From: an uncultured Bryobacterales bacterium
Lineage (GTDB): Bacteria; Acidobacteriota; Terriglobia; Bryobacterales; Bryobacteraceae
DNA: 64,000 bases
Reading direction: 5' to 3'
Assembly: GCA_937959285.1 (NCBI GenBank)
Contig: CALGAR010000134.1
Span: forward strand, 1-64,000
Shown: positions 42,568-51,986 of the stretch, one piece after another
Numbering within the stretch: the stretch's first letter is position 1
Layout: the number at the start of each line of letters is the position of its first letter
The notes under the pieces: model-generated
The model's database searches: none
What the model saw: only the letters and a program-made list of their open reading frames with translations
Told to the model about the DNA's origin: nothing
Program-made: the position numbers and the translations under genes

Positions 42568-42935
42568 ACCTTAGGACGGGCGAGCCGCGCATCGACGAAG
42601 GACTTGACGCAAAGGGCGACGAACACTATCAGAACGACCGCCATTGCGCTTTGAGCCGCGACAGCGCCGGGCCGGGCAACTTGCTCTCCTGAGAGAAGCG
42701 CGGGCAGCTTCGCCAGGCCGCGTGCCGAACCGAGAATACCCAATACGCCGAGCATTGCGGCAGCGTGCATTGCATGCTTGCGCGAGTTGGGATTGCGGGC
42801 GATCAAACCCAGGATGAGAAACAGGACGCCGAAACCGGCGGGGATCAGAGCAGTCAGGCTGGTGCGGGTGGCAAGATAGCCGCCGACTCCCAGCAGGATG
42901 AGCAGAACGCCGACAGCGATAGTGATTCTGTACAT
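42564..42935 (-). CDS. Small four-span membrane protein, uncharacterised
   Basis: A 123-residue protein with four hydrophobic spans (about 5-22, 29-46, 58-75 and 97-115) and few charged residues. No motif I recognise. It lies three bases downstream of gltP on the same strand and may belong to the xseB operon. Its stop overlaps the convergent HMBD gene by four bases. Confidence 0.72.
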   Translation of the reverse strand: MYRITIAVGVLLILLGVGGYLATRTSLTALIPAGFGVLFLILGLIARNPNSRKHAMHAAAMLGVLGILGSARGLAKLPALLSGEQVARPGAVAAQSAMAVVLIVFVALCVKSFVDARLARPKV

Positions 42936-42938
42936 GCT

Positions 42939-44177
42939 CTACGCTTCCAGCGTAGCATGGCTGCTTCCCGCCTCGGACAGCTTATAGCCCTCCCATTTCG
43001 CAATGACCGCTGTCGCCAGGCAGTTTCCGAGCACGTTGACCGACGTCCGCGCCATATCCATCACAGCATCGATGCCGAGTAACACGGCCGCGCCTTCGAG
43101 CGGGAGTCCGAAGGTGGCCAAGGTGCCCGTCAGGATGACCAGCGCGGCGCGAGGCACGCCCGCGACGCCCTTGCTCGTCAGCATCAGAGTCAACATCATG
43201 ATGACTTGCTGGCCGATCGAAAGCTCGATGCCGGCTGCCTGGGCCACAAACACGGAGGCGAGGGAGAGGTAGAGCGTCGTGCCGTCCAGGTTGAAGCTGT
43301 AACCGGTTGGCATCACGAACGCAACAATGTGCTTTGGAACGCCGAAGCGTTCCATGTTCTGGAGCGCACGCGGAAGCGCCGCCTCGCTCGACGCAGTCGA
43401 GAAGGCAATCAGGAAGGGCTCCTTCGCGGCCTGAAGGAAGCGGCCCATGGGAATCCGCAGCGCCGCGATCACTCCGCCCAGGACCACCACGACGAACAGC
43501 GCCTGCGCGACGTACATCGTGAGAATCAGCTTACCGAGGCCGAGTAGCACGCCCACGCCTTTCGTGCCCACGGTCACTGCCATGGCCGCGCCCACGCCGA
43601 CAGGGGCCAGATACATCACATAGCGTGTGTATTGAAACATCACCTCGGCCAGGGACTCGGCGAAATCGACGACGGGCTTGGCGCGGCTTCCAATTGCGGC
43701 GCAAGCCCCGCCGAACAGGAAGGCGAAGACCACAATCTGCAGTACCTCGCCGCGCGCCATAGCGTCGATGATGCTGGCGGGAAACGTGTGTTCGAGGATT
43801 GCCGTGAGGCTGGTGGAAGCCTTGGGGAGAGCGGCTTCCTCGGCGGTCATCTCCAATCGCATGCCGTCGCCCGGCTGGGCCAGATTCACCGCCGCGAGAC
43901 CGAGCACGAGCGCGATGGTGGTGACGATCTCAAAGTACACGATGGCCTTCAGGCCAATGCGCCCCATCGTCTTCACATTGCCGGCCCCGGCAATCCCGTA
44001 GACAAGCGTTCCAAACAGAAGGGGCGCGATGATCGACTTGATCAGGCGCAAAAAGATGTTGCTGACAGGCGAGAGTTGACCCGCGATGTCCGGCACGGCG
44101 AACCCAAAACCGATGCCGGCAGCCATGCCGATGAAGATCCAAGCCGTCAGCGAAAGCTTTTTCAACGCTCGCCCCAT
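42939..44177 (-). CDS. Dicarboxylate/amino acid:cation symporter (GltP/DctA family)
   Basis: A 412-residue sodium- or proton-coupled transporter. Conserved hairpin and unwound-helix motifs are visible: FLIAFSTASSEAALP (serine-rich re-entrant loop), MPTGYSFNLDGTTLYLS, TSKGVAGVPRAALVILTGTL and DAVMDMARTSVNVLGNCLA. It imports glutamate, aspartate or C4-dicarboxylates. Its start lies inside the end of nadK, overlapping it by 16 bases. In related genomes the nadK neighbourhood does not usually include this transporter, so the link may be only positional. Confidence 0.94.
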   Translation of the reverse strand: MGRALKKLSLTAWIFIGMAAGIGFGFAVPDIAGQLSPVSNIFLRLIKSIIAPLLFGTLVYGIAGAGNVKTMGRIGLKAIVYFEIVTTIALVLGLAAVNLAQPGDGMRLEMTAEEAALPKASTSLTAILEHTFPASIIDAMARGEVLQIVVFAFLFGGACAAIGSRAKPVVDFAESLAEVMFQYTRYVMYLAPVGVGAAMAVTVGTKGVGVLLGLGKLILTMYVAQALFVVVVLGGVIAALRIPMGRFLQAAKEPFLIAFSTASSEAALPRALQNMERFGVPKHIVAFVMPTGYSFNLDGTTLYLSLASVFVAQAAGIELSIGQQVIMMLTLMLTSKGVAGVPRAALVILTGTLATFGLPLEGAAVLLGIDAVMDMARTSVNVLGNCLATAVIAKWEGYKLSEAGSSHATLEA

Positions 44178-45025
44178 TTAAGCTTTTCCCGGAGAACGTC
44201 GAAGAAAAGCATCTTGGGCGGGCGGATGAGACGCACTTGATGCACCGAACTGTGGCAGACAATTCGATCGTTCATCCGCAGCGGCTCACCAACCTGCCCG
44301 TCCACGGTGAGGTAAGCTTCCCCATCCTTGGCGCCTGACACGACCTCGATCACTGCTGTGTCCGGGACCAGCACGGGACGAAATGTTAGTGTATGGGGAC
44401 AAATCGGTGTAATGCAGATGGCTTCGACGGACGGGAAGACAATGGGGCCGCCAGCCGACAGGGAATAGGCCGTGGAACCCGTAGGAGTGGAGATGATGAG
44501 GCCGTCCGCCTTGTAGCTCGCCATCGGGTGATTGTCAACGAAGGCGTCGAGGTCGATCATGCGCGCCAGAGCCGCCTTTGTAACGACGACGTCGTTCAAG
44601 GCTTCATATTCGGCCACGACTTCGGTGCCGCGCTTCAGCTCGCAGTGCAGCATCCGCCTGTTTCCGATACGGTGCTCGCCGAGAAGCGCGCGCTCCAGCT
44701 CCGGAAACACCTCGTCCACCGTGATCGCAGTGAGGAAGCCGAGCCCGCCAAGATTCACGGGGAGAATCGGAATCTCCCGGCTTCCGACAGCCCGGGCGGC
44801 GGATAGCAGCGTACCGTCGCCTCCGAGCACGATCACGAGCTGCGTGCCATCAGGAACCTGCGCCCGCGGGATTCCGTTCCTGGCGCCAAGATACTCTGCG
44901 GTCGTTTCGTCGTATCGCGTCTCGATGCGTCTCTGCTTCAGCCAGTCGATCAGTTCAGGAACGAGCCTGGCCGCCTTGTCGACGCCCGGCTTCGTGATAA
45001 TGCCGACCGTCCTAATGGTATCCAT
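44162..45025 (-). CDS. nadK: NAD kinase
   Basis: Phosphorylates NAD to NADP. The 287-residue protein has the GGDGT catalytic motif at 68-72, SYKADGLIISTPTGSTAYSLSAGG with the NE/D-type ATP region near 165-185, and the SRAxR-like DVVVTKAALARM helix. Its start overlaps the tlyA stop by 14 bases and its end overlaps gltP by 16, so translation is likely coupled across the operon. Confidence 0.96.
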   Translation of the reverse strand: MDTIRTVGIITKPGVDKAARLVPELIDWLKQRRIETRYDETTAEYLGARNGIPRAQVPDGTQLVIVLGGDGTLLSAARAVGSREIPILPVNLGGLGFLTAITVDEVFPELERALLGEHRIGNRRMLHCELKRGTEVVAEYEALNDVVVTKAALARMIDLDAFVDNHPMASYKADGLIISTPTGSTAYSLSAGGPIVFPSVEAICITPICPHTLTFRPVLVPDTAVIEVVSGAKDGEAYLTVDGQVGEPLRMNDRIVCHSSVHQVRLIRPPKMLFFDVLREKLKWGER

Positions 45026-45743
45026 GCAGCAAGAACTCCTTGTTGCCCTCCGCGCCGAGGATAGGACTTTCCATCAACTCCGTCTTGAACCCAAGTTCGC
45101 GGACAGCATTCTCCACCCGCTCACATGCCTGGCGATGCAACTCCGGATCGCGTACGATACCGCCCTTTCCCACTTGCCCTCTTCCCACTTCAAATTGTGG
45201 TTTGACGAGTATAACCAGCTCTCCCTTCTCATGCAGCACCCCCGCCATGGCGGGCAGTAGCAGCGTAACCGAGATGAAACTGACATCAGAAACGGCAAGG
45301 TCGACGCGTTCGCCCAAGTCTTCCACGGTCATGTAACGCGCGTTCAGCCCTTCGCGTACGACCACCCGCGGATCGTTTCGGAGCCTCCAGTCAAGCTGCC
45401 CCGTACCGACGTCTACCGCGTACACGCGCAAGGCCCCATGCTGAAGCAGAACATCCGTGAACCCGCCGGTTGAAGCCCCGACGTCGACGCAGACACGGTC
45501 CCGCACATCGATATGAAACTCTCGAAGCGCCGCTTCCAGTTTGAAGCCGCCGCGGCTGACATACGGTATGCGTTCGGTTATTTCGATACGGCTATCCACC
45601 GGCACTGTTTGTCCCGCCTTATCCACGCGCTGGCCGTTGACAAAAACGTAGCCGGCGAGAATGTAGGCGCGAGCGCGCTCTCGCGATTCGACGAGTCCGC
45701 GGTCCACCAGGAGTTGATCGATCCGCTGCCGCGCTGCCTTCAT
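45012..45743 (-). CDS. tlyA: TlyA-family rRNA 2'-O-methyltransferase
   Basis: A 243-residue protein with an N-terminal S4 RNA-binding domain (RIDQLLVDRGLVESRERARAY, residues about 5-65) and a FtsJ-type methyltransferase domain containing CVDVGASTGGFTDVLLQ and the K-D-K-E set in VDVGTGQLDWRL and ILVKPQFEVG. TlyA methylates 16S and 23S rRNA and affects capreomycin sensitivity. It sits in the conserved order ispA-tlyA-nadK. Overlaps: four bases with ispA, 14 with nadK. Confidence 0.94.
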   Translation of the reverse strand: MKAARQRIDQLLVDRGLVESRERARAYILAGYVFVNGQRVDKAGQTVPVDSRIEITERIPYVSRGGFKLEAALREFHIDVRDRVCVDVGASTGGFTDVLLQHGALRVYAVDVGTGQLDWRLRNDPRVVVREGLNARYMTVEDLGERVDLAVSDVSFISVTLLLPAMAGVLHEKGELVILVKPQFEVGRGQVGKGGIVRDPELHRQACERVENAVRELGFKTELMESPILGAEGNKEFLLHGYH

Positions 45744-46624
45744 GCAGTCCGGCTGACAATCAGATCCGCCAGCTCGCGCAACCTCTGCGCTCTGGGGCCG
45801 AACTGCTCCAACGCCCGGTGTGCGGCCTTGCGTTCCTCCTCTGCCATGAGACGAGAGCGCTCGAGTCCATAAACGGCAGGGAACGTAATCTTTCGCTGAA
45901 CGGCATCTTTGCCGGCTGTCTTTCCCAGAGCCTCGGAGGACTGCTCCACGTCCAGGATGTCGTCCACGATTTGAAACGCGAGACCAATCCGGTCGCCATA
46001 ACAGGTAAGACTGGCAAGCTCGGCCTCGCTTGCGCCTGCGTAGATGGCGCCCATTCGGACGCTGGCTTTGAGGAGCGCTCCGGTCTTTGCCCGGTGGATT
46101 GATTCGAGCAGTTCCTTCGTGGGTTCTTTGCCTTCGCCTTCGAGATCGTGCACCTGTCCGCCGATCATCCCGCCGACGGTGCCGGAGGCGGTGGAGAGCT
46201 CCTCAATGAGGCGGATCTTTCTTGCGGGATCGAGGCCGGGAAGCTGCGACAGGACCTGAAAGGCCAAAGTCAGCAACGAATCGCCCGCCAGGATCGCCAT
46301 CGCTTCCCCGAAGACTTTGTGGCAGGTGGGGCGGCCGCGCCTCAAATCATCGTTGTCCAGCGCCGGCAAGTCGTCATGAATCAGGGAATAGGTATGAATC
46401 AGTTCGAGAGTGCAGGCGGCCATCTCGATGCCATCGACATCATCGGAGATGGTACGCGCGGCTGCGATGCACAAAATCGGCCGGATGCGCTTCCCACCGG
46501 CGAAAAGGCTGTAGCGCATGGCGCGATGAATGATTTCCGGCGGGACGGACTCCTGGGGAACGCACCGGTCGAGCGCTCCTTCCACCAGTCTGGTCTGCTC
46601 GGCGAGATACTCGCTCAGTGTCAT
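45740..46624 (-). CDS. ispA: Polyprenyl synthetase (farnesyl/geranylgeranyl diphosphate synthase)
   Basis: A 294-residue short-chain isoprenyl diphosphate synthase. FAGGKRIRP holds isopentenyl-binding residues; the first aspartate-rich motif DDLPALD is at residues 84-90 and the second is in IVDDILDVE. It condenses dimethylallyl or geranyl diphosphate with isopentenyl diphosphate. Alanine or serine-tyrosine residues before the first motif suggest a farnesyl to geranylgeranyl product. It overlaps xseB and tlyA by four bases each, the classic xseB-ispA arrangement, here without dxs. Confidence 0.95.
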   Translation of the reverse strand: MTLSEYLAEQTRLVEGALDRCVPQESVPPEIIHRAMRYSLFAGGKRIRPILCIAAARTISDDVDGIEMAACTLELIHTYSLIHDDLPALDNDDLRRGRPTCHKVFGEAMAILAGDSLLTLAFQVLSQLPGLDPARKIRLIEELSTASGTVGGMIGGQVHDLEGEGKEPTKELLESIHRAKTGALLKASVRMGAIYAGASEAELASLTCYGDRIGLAFQIVDDILDVEQSSEALGKTAGKDAVQRKITFPAVYGLERSRLMAEEERKAAHRALEQFGPRAQRLRELADLIVSRTA

Positions 46625-46875
46625 GGTTTCTCTGGCCGGAAGGGCTCGGGTTGGACAGAGTTATTCTTTCGGACTAGAATTTCGATGCGTGTTTCAGCTT
46701 CTTCCAGCTGCTTGCGGCAGCTTTCGCTGAGTTGCATGCCTTTTTCGAAGAGCTCCAGGGCCCGGTCCAAGGGGAGATCGCCCGCTTCCAGTTCTCTTAC
46801 GACAGCTTCCAGTTCCTCCAGTCTCTTCTCGAAGCTTACGGCCTGATCTTGCTGCTCTTCCGGCATCACATTCAT
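46621..46875 (-). CDS. xseB: Exodeoxyribonuclease VII small subunit
   Basis: An 84-residue helical-hairpin protein with FEKRLEELEAVVRELEAGDLPLDRAL split over its first helices and LFEKGMQLSESCRKQLEEAE, diagnostic of XseB. Several copies bind one XseA. It heads the operon xseB-ispA-tlyA-nadK-gltP. Start ATG 46875; an internal ATG at 46866 would also give a normal length. Confidence 0.95.
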   Translation of the reverse strand: MNVMPEEQQDQAVSFEKRLEELEAVVRELEAGDLPLDRALELFEKGMQLSESCRKQLEEAETRIEILVRKNNSVQPEPFRPEKP

Positions 46876-46904
46876 TCTATCGTGCTGTCTTCGAACAATC
46901 GAAA

Positions 46905-47960
46905 TTACGTGAGAGCGGCGGATTGACTTTCCGGCACGGGGACGCCGAGGCGGTTGGCTGCCTCCACCAGCTTGGCCCAGTTGCCGTCAGGAATCGGAAT
47001 CCCTTGTGCACGCCGCACTTCTTCGGTCCGCCACTCGGGCTCGCCTGCCACCAGGACCTCGTCGTATCCGGGCGCCGGTGCTGCCGCTTTGACGTGGGCC
47101 ACCAGTTGCTGCATCCTGGCATCGAACTCCTCGAGTGGCAGGAACCGGCTGACATCGATGGCGAGGAAATTCTGGCTGGTTCGTGTGCGTGTGCCTCGCC
47201 AGCGAATGCCGCCCAGTTCTGTGCTCACAGCGCCGCCGCTGAGCACGCCGCAGAGGATTTCCACCAGGAAGGCTAGCCCGCTGCCCTTGTAGCCGCCCAG
47301 AGGCATTAGCATTCCCTTCATCGCCTCGGCTGTGTCGGTCGTCGGGATGCCGTTCCGGTCTAAGGCCCAGCCGGCGGGAATCGTGGGCTGCCCGTTGATC
47401 GATGCGCGGAAAATCTTTCCGCCGGCGACGGTGGTTGTCGCCATGTCGAGAAGCCAAGTGCGAGAGCCGGGCAGAGACATGCAGATCGGGTTGGTGCCAA
47501 ACCGGGGCTCCTTGCCCTGCCAGGGCGGAACGATCGGCGAGGCATTGCAGGTCACAATGCCGATGAAGCCCGCGGATGAGATCCTTTGCCCCCAGTAGGC
47601 GGCTGCGCCAAAGTGATTCGATTCGCGCGCGACTACCATCGCGAGCCCGTGCTCGCGCGCGAGCCGCACCGCGTGGGCGCAGCAAATCTCCGAAATCCGT
47701 TGCCCGATCCCGTTCTGTCCGTCATAGAGGAGGCAGGCGCCGCCTTCTGTAACGACGCGTCCCTCCGCAGTGGGATCCATATCGCCGCACTCGAGTTGCT
47801 CCAGGTAATAGGGCAGCAACTGCACGCCGTGAGAGTCGACGCCCCGCAGATTCGACCACACCAGACAGTCGGCCGTCAGTTGCGCCTTCTGCTCATCCAC
47901 TCCGGCTGCTCTCAGGAGAGCGGTGCTAAATTCGCGAAGACGATCGTGCGAAAGGATCAC
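46905..47960 (-). CDS. Malate/L-lactate/ureidoglycolate-type dehydrogenase (Ldh2 family)
   Basis: A 351-residue NAD(P)-dependent oxidoreductase with the Ldh2 fold. NLRGVDSHGVQLLPYY supplies the arginine and histidine near residue 40, ESNHFGAAAYWG the conserved SNHFG at about 117, and MATTTVAGGKI the serine/threonine loop. It oxidises a 2-hydroxy acid; malate, sulfolactate, ureidoglycolate and similar acids are all possible. GTG 47960 has GGGAGG seven bases upstream and overlaps the stop of the POT gene (GTGA); upstream in-frame sequence belongs to that gene. Confidence 0.92.
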   Translation of the reverse strand: MILSHDRLREFSTALLRAAGVDEQKAQLTADCLVWSNLRGVDSHGVQLLPYYLEQLECGDMDPTAEGRVVTEGGACLLYDGQNGIGQRISEICCAHAVRLAREHGLAMVVARESNHFGAAAYWGQRISSAGFIGIVTCNASPIVPPWQGKEPRFGTNPICMSLPGSRTWLLDMATTTVAGGKIFRASINGQPTIPAGWALDRNGIPTTDTAEAMKGMLMPLGGYKGSGLAFLVEILCGVLSGGAVSTELGGIRWRGTRTRTSQNFLAIDVSRFLPLEEFDARMQQLVAHVKAAAPAPGYDEVLVAGEPEWRTEEVRRAQGIPIPDGNWAKLVEAANRLGVPVPESQSAALT

Positions 47961-49489
47961 TTTACGCCTCCCATCAGACGGTTCATGGGCCGGACAAACA
48001 CGGCCAGAATGAGGCCCGCGCCGATGGCAAATGCCGCGATGACTCCGAATAGTGCGGGAAGCGGCAAGGCCTCGTAGAACGAGGCCAGCCGTCCGCCAAT
48101 GTAGTTGCCAACAGCGTTGGACATGAACCAGACACCCATCATGAGCCCGGCAACGCGGACGGGAGCAAGCTTCGTCATCGCGCTCAGGCCGACGGGGCTC
48201 AAACAAAGCTCCCCGATGGTATGCAGCAGATAGGTGACAATCAGCCACATCGGGCTCACCTGCTCGCCGCCAAGGGTGTAAGTGGCGCCGAGAGCCAGGA
48301 CGGCGAATCCGGCGCCAAGGCTGATTAGGCCAAGGGAGAACTTCGCCGGACTTCCGGGTTCCCGCCTCCCGAGTCTCACCCACAGCCAGGCGAACACAGG
48401 GGCGAGCAGGATGATGAACAATGCGTTGACCGATTGCAGCCAGCTGGCCGGGAAATCGAAGCCGAAAATCCGTGTGCGTGTCGCGCGTTGGGCGAAGAGA
48501 TTCAATGTGGAACCGGCTTGCTCAAAGGCCGACCAGAACAGACTGGCAGCCAGAAATAGAACACCGACCACGACCAGCCGCTTCCGTTCCACCGGCGACC
48601 AGTCAGCCGCAAAGAAGAGCCATCCGAAAAGAGCCGCCACCAGGATCAGCAGCGCCGCGCCAAACCCGTTGGCGATGCCGACGGTGCTCGCCGCTCCCGA
48701 TAGCCCAAGAGCTGCTACGAGCGCGAGCACGGCCGCTAAACCCGCCAGCCCGTAGCGGAACTGCCGATGCCACACTTGCTTCTCTTCCGGAGTCCGGGGT
48801 TCGACGGGGCGTAGGCCGGCATTCCCGAGTGCTTTGCCGCCTGCCGCGTATTGAATGAGCCCGAGCGTCATCCCAATTCCGGCCAGTGCGAAGGCGAGGT
48901 GCCAATCCACCCGCTGTCCCACCCAGCCCACGACGAGCGGGGCAAAGAATGCGCCGAGATTGATTCCCATGTAGAAGATCGAAAACCCGGCATCACGGCG
49001 CGGATCCCCCGGCGCATACAGTTGTCCCACCATCGTGCTGATGTTCGGCTTCAACAGCCCGGTGCCAAGGACAATGATGAGCAATCCTGAATAGAAGAGC
49101 GCAGGGGGGCCCGGCACGGCCAGGCAGAACTGCCCGAGTGCAATGAGCACGCCTCCCACAAGAACGGCTCGCCGCTGGCCGAGAATCCGGTCCGCTACCC
49201 ACCCTCCCGGGAGGCTCATCATGTACACACCGGAGGTGTAGAGCCCGTAGATTGCTCCGGCGACAGCGACGTCCAGGCCCAGCCCTCCTGTTGCGGCGCT
49301 TGCCGTCATGAACAGGATCAGGATGGCGCGCATCCCGTAGTAGCTGAAGCGCTCCCAGAGTTCGGTAAAGAAGAGCGTGGCCAGCCCGCGCGGATGCCCG
49401 AAAAAGCTCCGCTCGAGCGGCGGCGAAGCGGGAGGTGCGGGGATCGAGCTCGAGGCGGATTCAGAAGGCCGATCTTGAGGCATGGGCAA
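47957..49489 (-). CDS. POT/PTR-family proton-dependent oligopeptide transporter
   Basis: A 510-residue major-facilitator protein with about 12-14 spans. The hallmark ELWERFSYYGMRAILILFM in span 1 gives the ExxER motif, and GGWVADRILGQRRAVL and GTGLLKPNISTMVGQLY are also conserved. It imports di- or tripeptides with protons. It is the fourth gene of the bPH2-SDR-SBP-POT-Ldh2 run; the gap to the binding protein is 41 bases. Peptide specificity is not deducible. Confidence 0.94.
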   Translation of the reverse strand: MPMPQDRPSESASSSIPAPPASPPLERSFFGHPRGLATLFFTELWERFSYYGMRAILILFMTASAATGGLGLDVAVAGAIYGLYTSGVYMMSLPGGWVADRILGQRRAVLVGGVLIALGQFCLAVPGPPALFYSGLLIIVLGTGLLKPNISTMVGQLYAPGDPRRDAGFSIFYMGINLGAFFAPLVVGWVGQRVDWHLAFALAGIGMTLGLIQYAAGGKALGNAGLRPVEPRTPEEKQVWHRQFRYGLAGLAAVLALVAALGLSGAASTVGIANGFGAALLILVAALFGWLFFAADWSPVERKRLVVVGVLFLAASLFWSAFEQAGSTLNLFAQRATRTRIFGFDFPASWLQSVNALFIILLAPVFAWLWVRLGRREPGSPAKFSLGLISLGAGFAVLALGATYTLGGEQVSPMWLIVTYLLHTIGELCLSPVGLSAMTKLAPVRVAGLMMGVWFMSNAVGNYIGGRLASFYEALPLPALFGVIAAFAIGAGLILAVFVRPMNRLMGGVK

Positions 49490-49530
49490 GGCGGATCCTT
49501 TTATTTTTCCCGAATTGATCTGCCACGGCG

Positions 49531-50490
49531 CTACCGCGGCAGGAGCTTCTTCAAATCCGGCGAAAGCAGCTTTTGCACGGCCGGGTCTTCCAAGTCTTTC
49601 TTGGTAATGACTCTCGCGGGCAAATCAATCCGCTTGGGAGGGTTGCCGCCCTTGATCTTCTCTGCCAGGGTGCGGACCGCTTCGAATCCGATCCTGAATG
49701 CGTCCTGCACCACCATTGCGTCGATCGTCCCGCCGCGCAGATCCTCAACCATGCTATCGCTCGAATCAAAGGTCACGAACTTAACCTTCCCCGAAAGCCC
49801 GCGCGCTTTAATTGCGAGCGCTGCACCTACCGAGCTGGGCTCAGAAGACGCAAAGAGCCCGTCGAGCTTCGGATGCGCCGTGAGGATGTTTTCTGCGGCC
49901 GCCATCGCCTTTGCGCGATCCGACTGTCCGAACTGCCGGGCCACAATCCGAATCTTCGGGAACTCTTTCTCGATTACTTCGACGAATCCCCGTTCACGGT
50001 CCATTGTGGAGGCGCTGCCCGGGGCGTGCATGATCATGGCGACGTCACCCGCTCCTCCCAGCAACTCCGCCAGCGTACGGGCAGCCAGGCGCCCGGCCTC
50101 TACGTTATCCGTTGCCACGTAGGACATGTAGTTTTCGGAATCGAGGCCCGAGTCAAAGATCGTGACCGGGATTCCCGCGGCGGTGGCACGATCGATCGAT
50201 TGCACGAGCGCTTTCCGCTCCGCAGCCGCGACGGCGATCCCGTCGACACGCCTGGCCACCATGGAATCCACAATCTGTATCTGGCGGCTGTACTCCGTCT
50301 CCTGCGTGGGTCCGTTCCACAGAACCTCGACTCCATACTGTTCGCCTGCGGCCGCCGCTCCAGCCTGTACGGAAAGCCAGAACACATGGGAGGTCGCTTT
50401 GGGAACGACTGCTATCAACTTCTTCTTGCGCTGATCGCAGCTCGCCAAAAGGGCGAGCAGACAGAGCGCAATGAACAACGGCTTCTTCAT
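49531..50490 (-). CDS. Sugar ABC transporter substrate-binding lipoprotein (RbsB-like)
   Basis: A 319-residue periplasmic-binding-protein of the type 1 fold. The signal ends in the lipobox LLASC with C18 lipidated. VPKATSHVFWLSVQAGAAAAGEQ, VDGIAVAAAERKALV, GIPVTIFDSGLDS, VATDNVEAGRLAA and ASSEPSSVGAALA match ribose/xylose-type binding proteins. No ATPase or permease is adjacent; the rbsA/rbsC pair at 15344-17772 lacks a binding protein, so they may work together. The start ATG 50490 overlaps the SDR stop (ATGA). Confidence 0.9.
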   Translation of the reverse strand: MKKPLFIALCLLALLASCDQRKKKLIAVVPKATSHVFWLSVQAGAAAAGEQYGVEVLWNGPTQETEYSRQIQIVDSMVARRVDGIAVAAAERKALVQSIDRATAAGIPVTIFDSGLDSENYMSYVATDNVEAGRLAARTLAELLGGAGDVAMIMHAPGSASTMDRERGFVEVIEKEFPKIRIVARQFGQSDRAKAMAAAENILTAHPKLDGLFASSEPSSVGAALAIKARGLSGKVKFVTFDSSDSMVEDLRGGTIDAMVVQDAFRIGFEAVRTLAEKIKGGNPPKRIDLPARVITKKDLEDPAVQKLLSPDLKKLLPR

Positions 50491-51245
50491 TGGGCGCACC
50501 ACCCGCCGTCAATTAAGATGTCCGTTCCTGTGATGAACGAAGCGTCGTCGGAGCAAAGGAACAAGGCAAGCTTGCCGATCTCTTCGACTCGTCCCCACCG
50601 CCCGAGCGGAATGTTGGCGACAAATTTGGCGTTCAGTTCCGGATTCTCGATCAGCGGCTTGTTCATCTCGGTGGCGAAGGGCCCCGGACTGATGCCCACC
50701 ACCGTGATGCCTTCCGGAGCAAGCTCCAGGGCGAGAGACTTGGTAAGGCCCAGCAATCCTGCTTTGCTTGCGGAATAGGCGGTCCGTTCCGGCAGCGAGA
50801 TGTGAGACATGATCGACGTCATGTTAATGATCCGTCCGTAGCCCGAGCCCTTCATGTGCGGCACAAAGGCGCGGCACATCAGGAACACACTGACGAGGTT
50901 TGTATCGATGACGCTGCGCCACTCGCTCAGGGTAAAGTCGGTAATCTTCTTGCGGATGTTGATTCCGGCGTTGTTCACCAGGATCTGCACCTTGCCAAAC
51001 CGCTCCGCCACTTGCCTCTCGAGCCGTATGACCTGCGCTTCGTCGGTGACGTCCGCACAAAACACCTCGGCTTCCGCGCCACGTTCGCGGGCAGCAACGG
51101 CTGTCATCCCCAATTGAGCGGGATCGCGTGAGACGAGCGCGAGGCGAGCTCCCGCTTCCCCCAACGCGAGCGCCATCGCCTTTCCGAGGCCCTTGCTCGC
51201 ACCTGTAATCAATGCAACTCGATTCGCCAGCGGTTTGTGATTCAT
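50487..51245 (-). CDS. Short-chain dehydrogenase/reductase
   Basis: A 252-residue classical SDR with GASKGLGKA (from residue 15), NNAGIN near 91 and the catalytic S144, Y157 and K161 (AYSASKAG). ASFITGTDILIDGGW near the C-terminus fits gluconate 5-dehydrogenase or 3-oxoacyl-type members. It lies between a bPH2 gene and a sugar-binding protein with four-base overlaps on both sides, which favours a sugar or sugar-acid substrate. About equal in layout to the SDR at 40937, yet clearly not a recent duplicate. Confidence 0.92.
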   Translation of the reverse strand: MNHKPLANRVALITGASKGLGKAMALALGEAGARLALVSRDPAQLGMTAVAARERGAEAEVFCADVTDEAQVIRLERQVAERFGKVQILVNNAGINIRKKITDFTLSEWRSVIDTNLVSVFLMCRAFVPHMKGSGYGRIINMTSIMSHISLPERTAYSASKAGLLGLTKSLALELAPEGITVVGISPGPFATEMNKPLIENPELNAKFVANIPLGRWGRVEEIGKLALFLCSDDASFITGTDILIDGGWCAQ

Positions 51246-51715
51246 CGGTTCAATCCTTTCCTCTCAATCTGCGCGGCCTCAAGAATCTGCCCGGCGATTC
51301 GATGAGGCTCGTCGACATCCTCCATGGAAATGCGGCTGGTTTCGCCTGCGGTCTCCACGCTGATGGTTCCCGTCTTGATCAGGCGTTGTCCTAGCGTCTG
51401 GTCCACGCGCACATCCTGTACTTTGCTCAACTCCATCGTCCGCGTGGATTTCGACAGGACGCCCCTCTCATACCGCAGCTTGCCGTCGCCGATATGCAGG
51501 GCGGTGAATCTGCGGATCAGGTGAAGCCGCAGCGGCCAGAGAAACAGAGCCAGTGGCAGCAGCCCCAGCCAAGCGGGTGCATCGCCGGACAGGTAACGCC
51601 AGTACAGCGCCGCGAAGCCCAGGACCACGCCAAGCACCAGGGCGTAACGGAACCAGATTGTCTTCAGGCTTGGCCGTACGACGACGTTCGACACAGTTTG
51701 CCCCCCAGACGCCAT
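51242..51715 (-). CDS. PH (bPH2) domain membrane protein
   Basis: A 157-residue protein with two hydrophobic spans (about 26-42 and 50-66) followed by a bacterial PH domain: LHLIRRFTALHIGDGKLRYERGVLSK in parts, TRTMELSKVQDVRVDQTLGQRLI and GTISVETAG. The YdbS/YdbT type of protein is membrane-bound and of uncertain role. It heads the operon; its 3' end overlaps the SDR start by four bases. Divergent from the glf region. Confidence 0.85.
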   Translation of the reverse strand: MASGGQTVSNVVVRPSLKTIWFRYALVLGVVLGFAALYWRYLSGDAPAWLGLLPLALFLWPLRLHLIRRFTALHIGDGKLRYERGVLSKSTRTMELSKVQDVRVDQTLGQRLIKTGTISVETAGETSRISMEDVDEPHRIAGQILEAAQIERKGLNR

Positions 51716-51986
51716 TCAATGCGGGCACTGACCCGGATATCGGTTGACACGAATATCCTACTATGCGGCAGCGGCGGCGGCCGATTCAAGCAGTCATACC
51801 TTTGTCTACTTCACGCATCGATGCGCCAGGCGCGCGAGGGCGGGGCCGAAACGTTTCCTTGCAGCGGGTAGTCCCATGAACAGATCTACACGGGAGTGCC
51901 TAGGCCTTCTTGCGGTCCTGGTGTTCCCCGTGGATGGCGCCTGGCTTCTCGATCGGGGCAATCGACAGGTGGCGCGGGGAGACAAC

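Noticed and set aside
51744..51749. TTGACA as a -35 for glf
   Set aside because: No suitable -10 lies 16-19 bases downstream.
51744..51986. N-terminal extension of glf from upstream ATG codons
   Set aside because: The added residues are not glf-like and have no Shine-Dalgarno site, whereas TTG 51987 starts exactly at the FAD fold behind GGGGAG.
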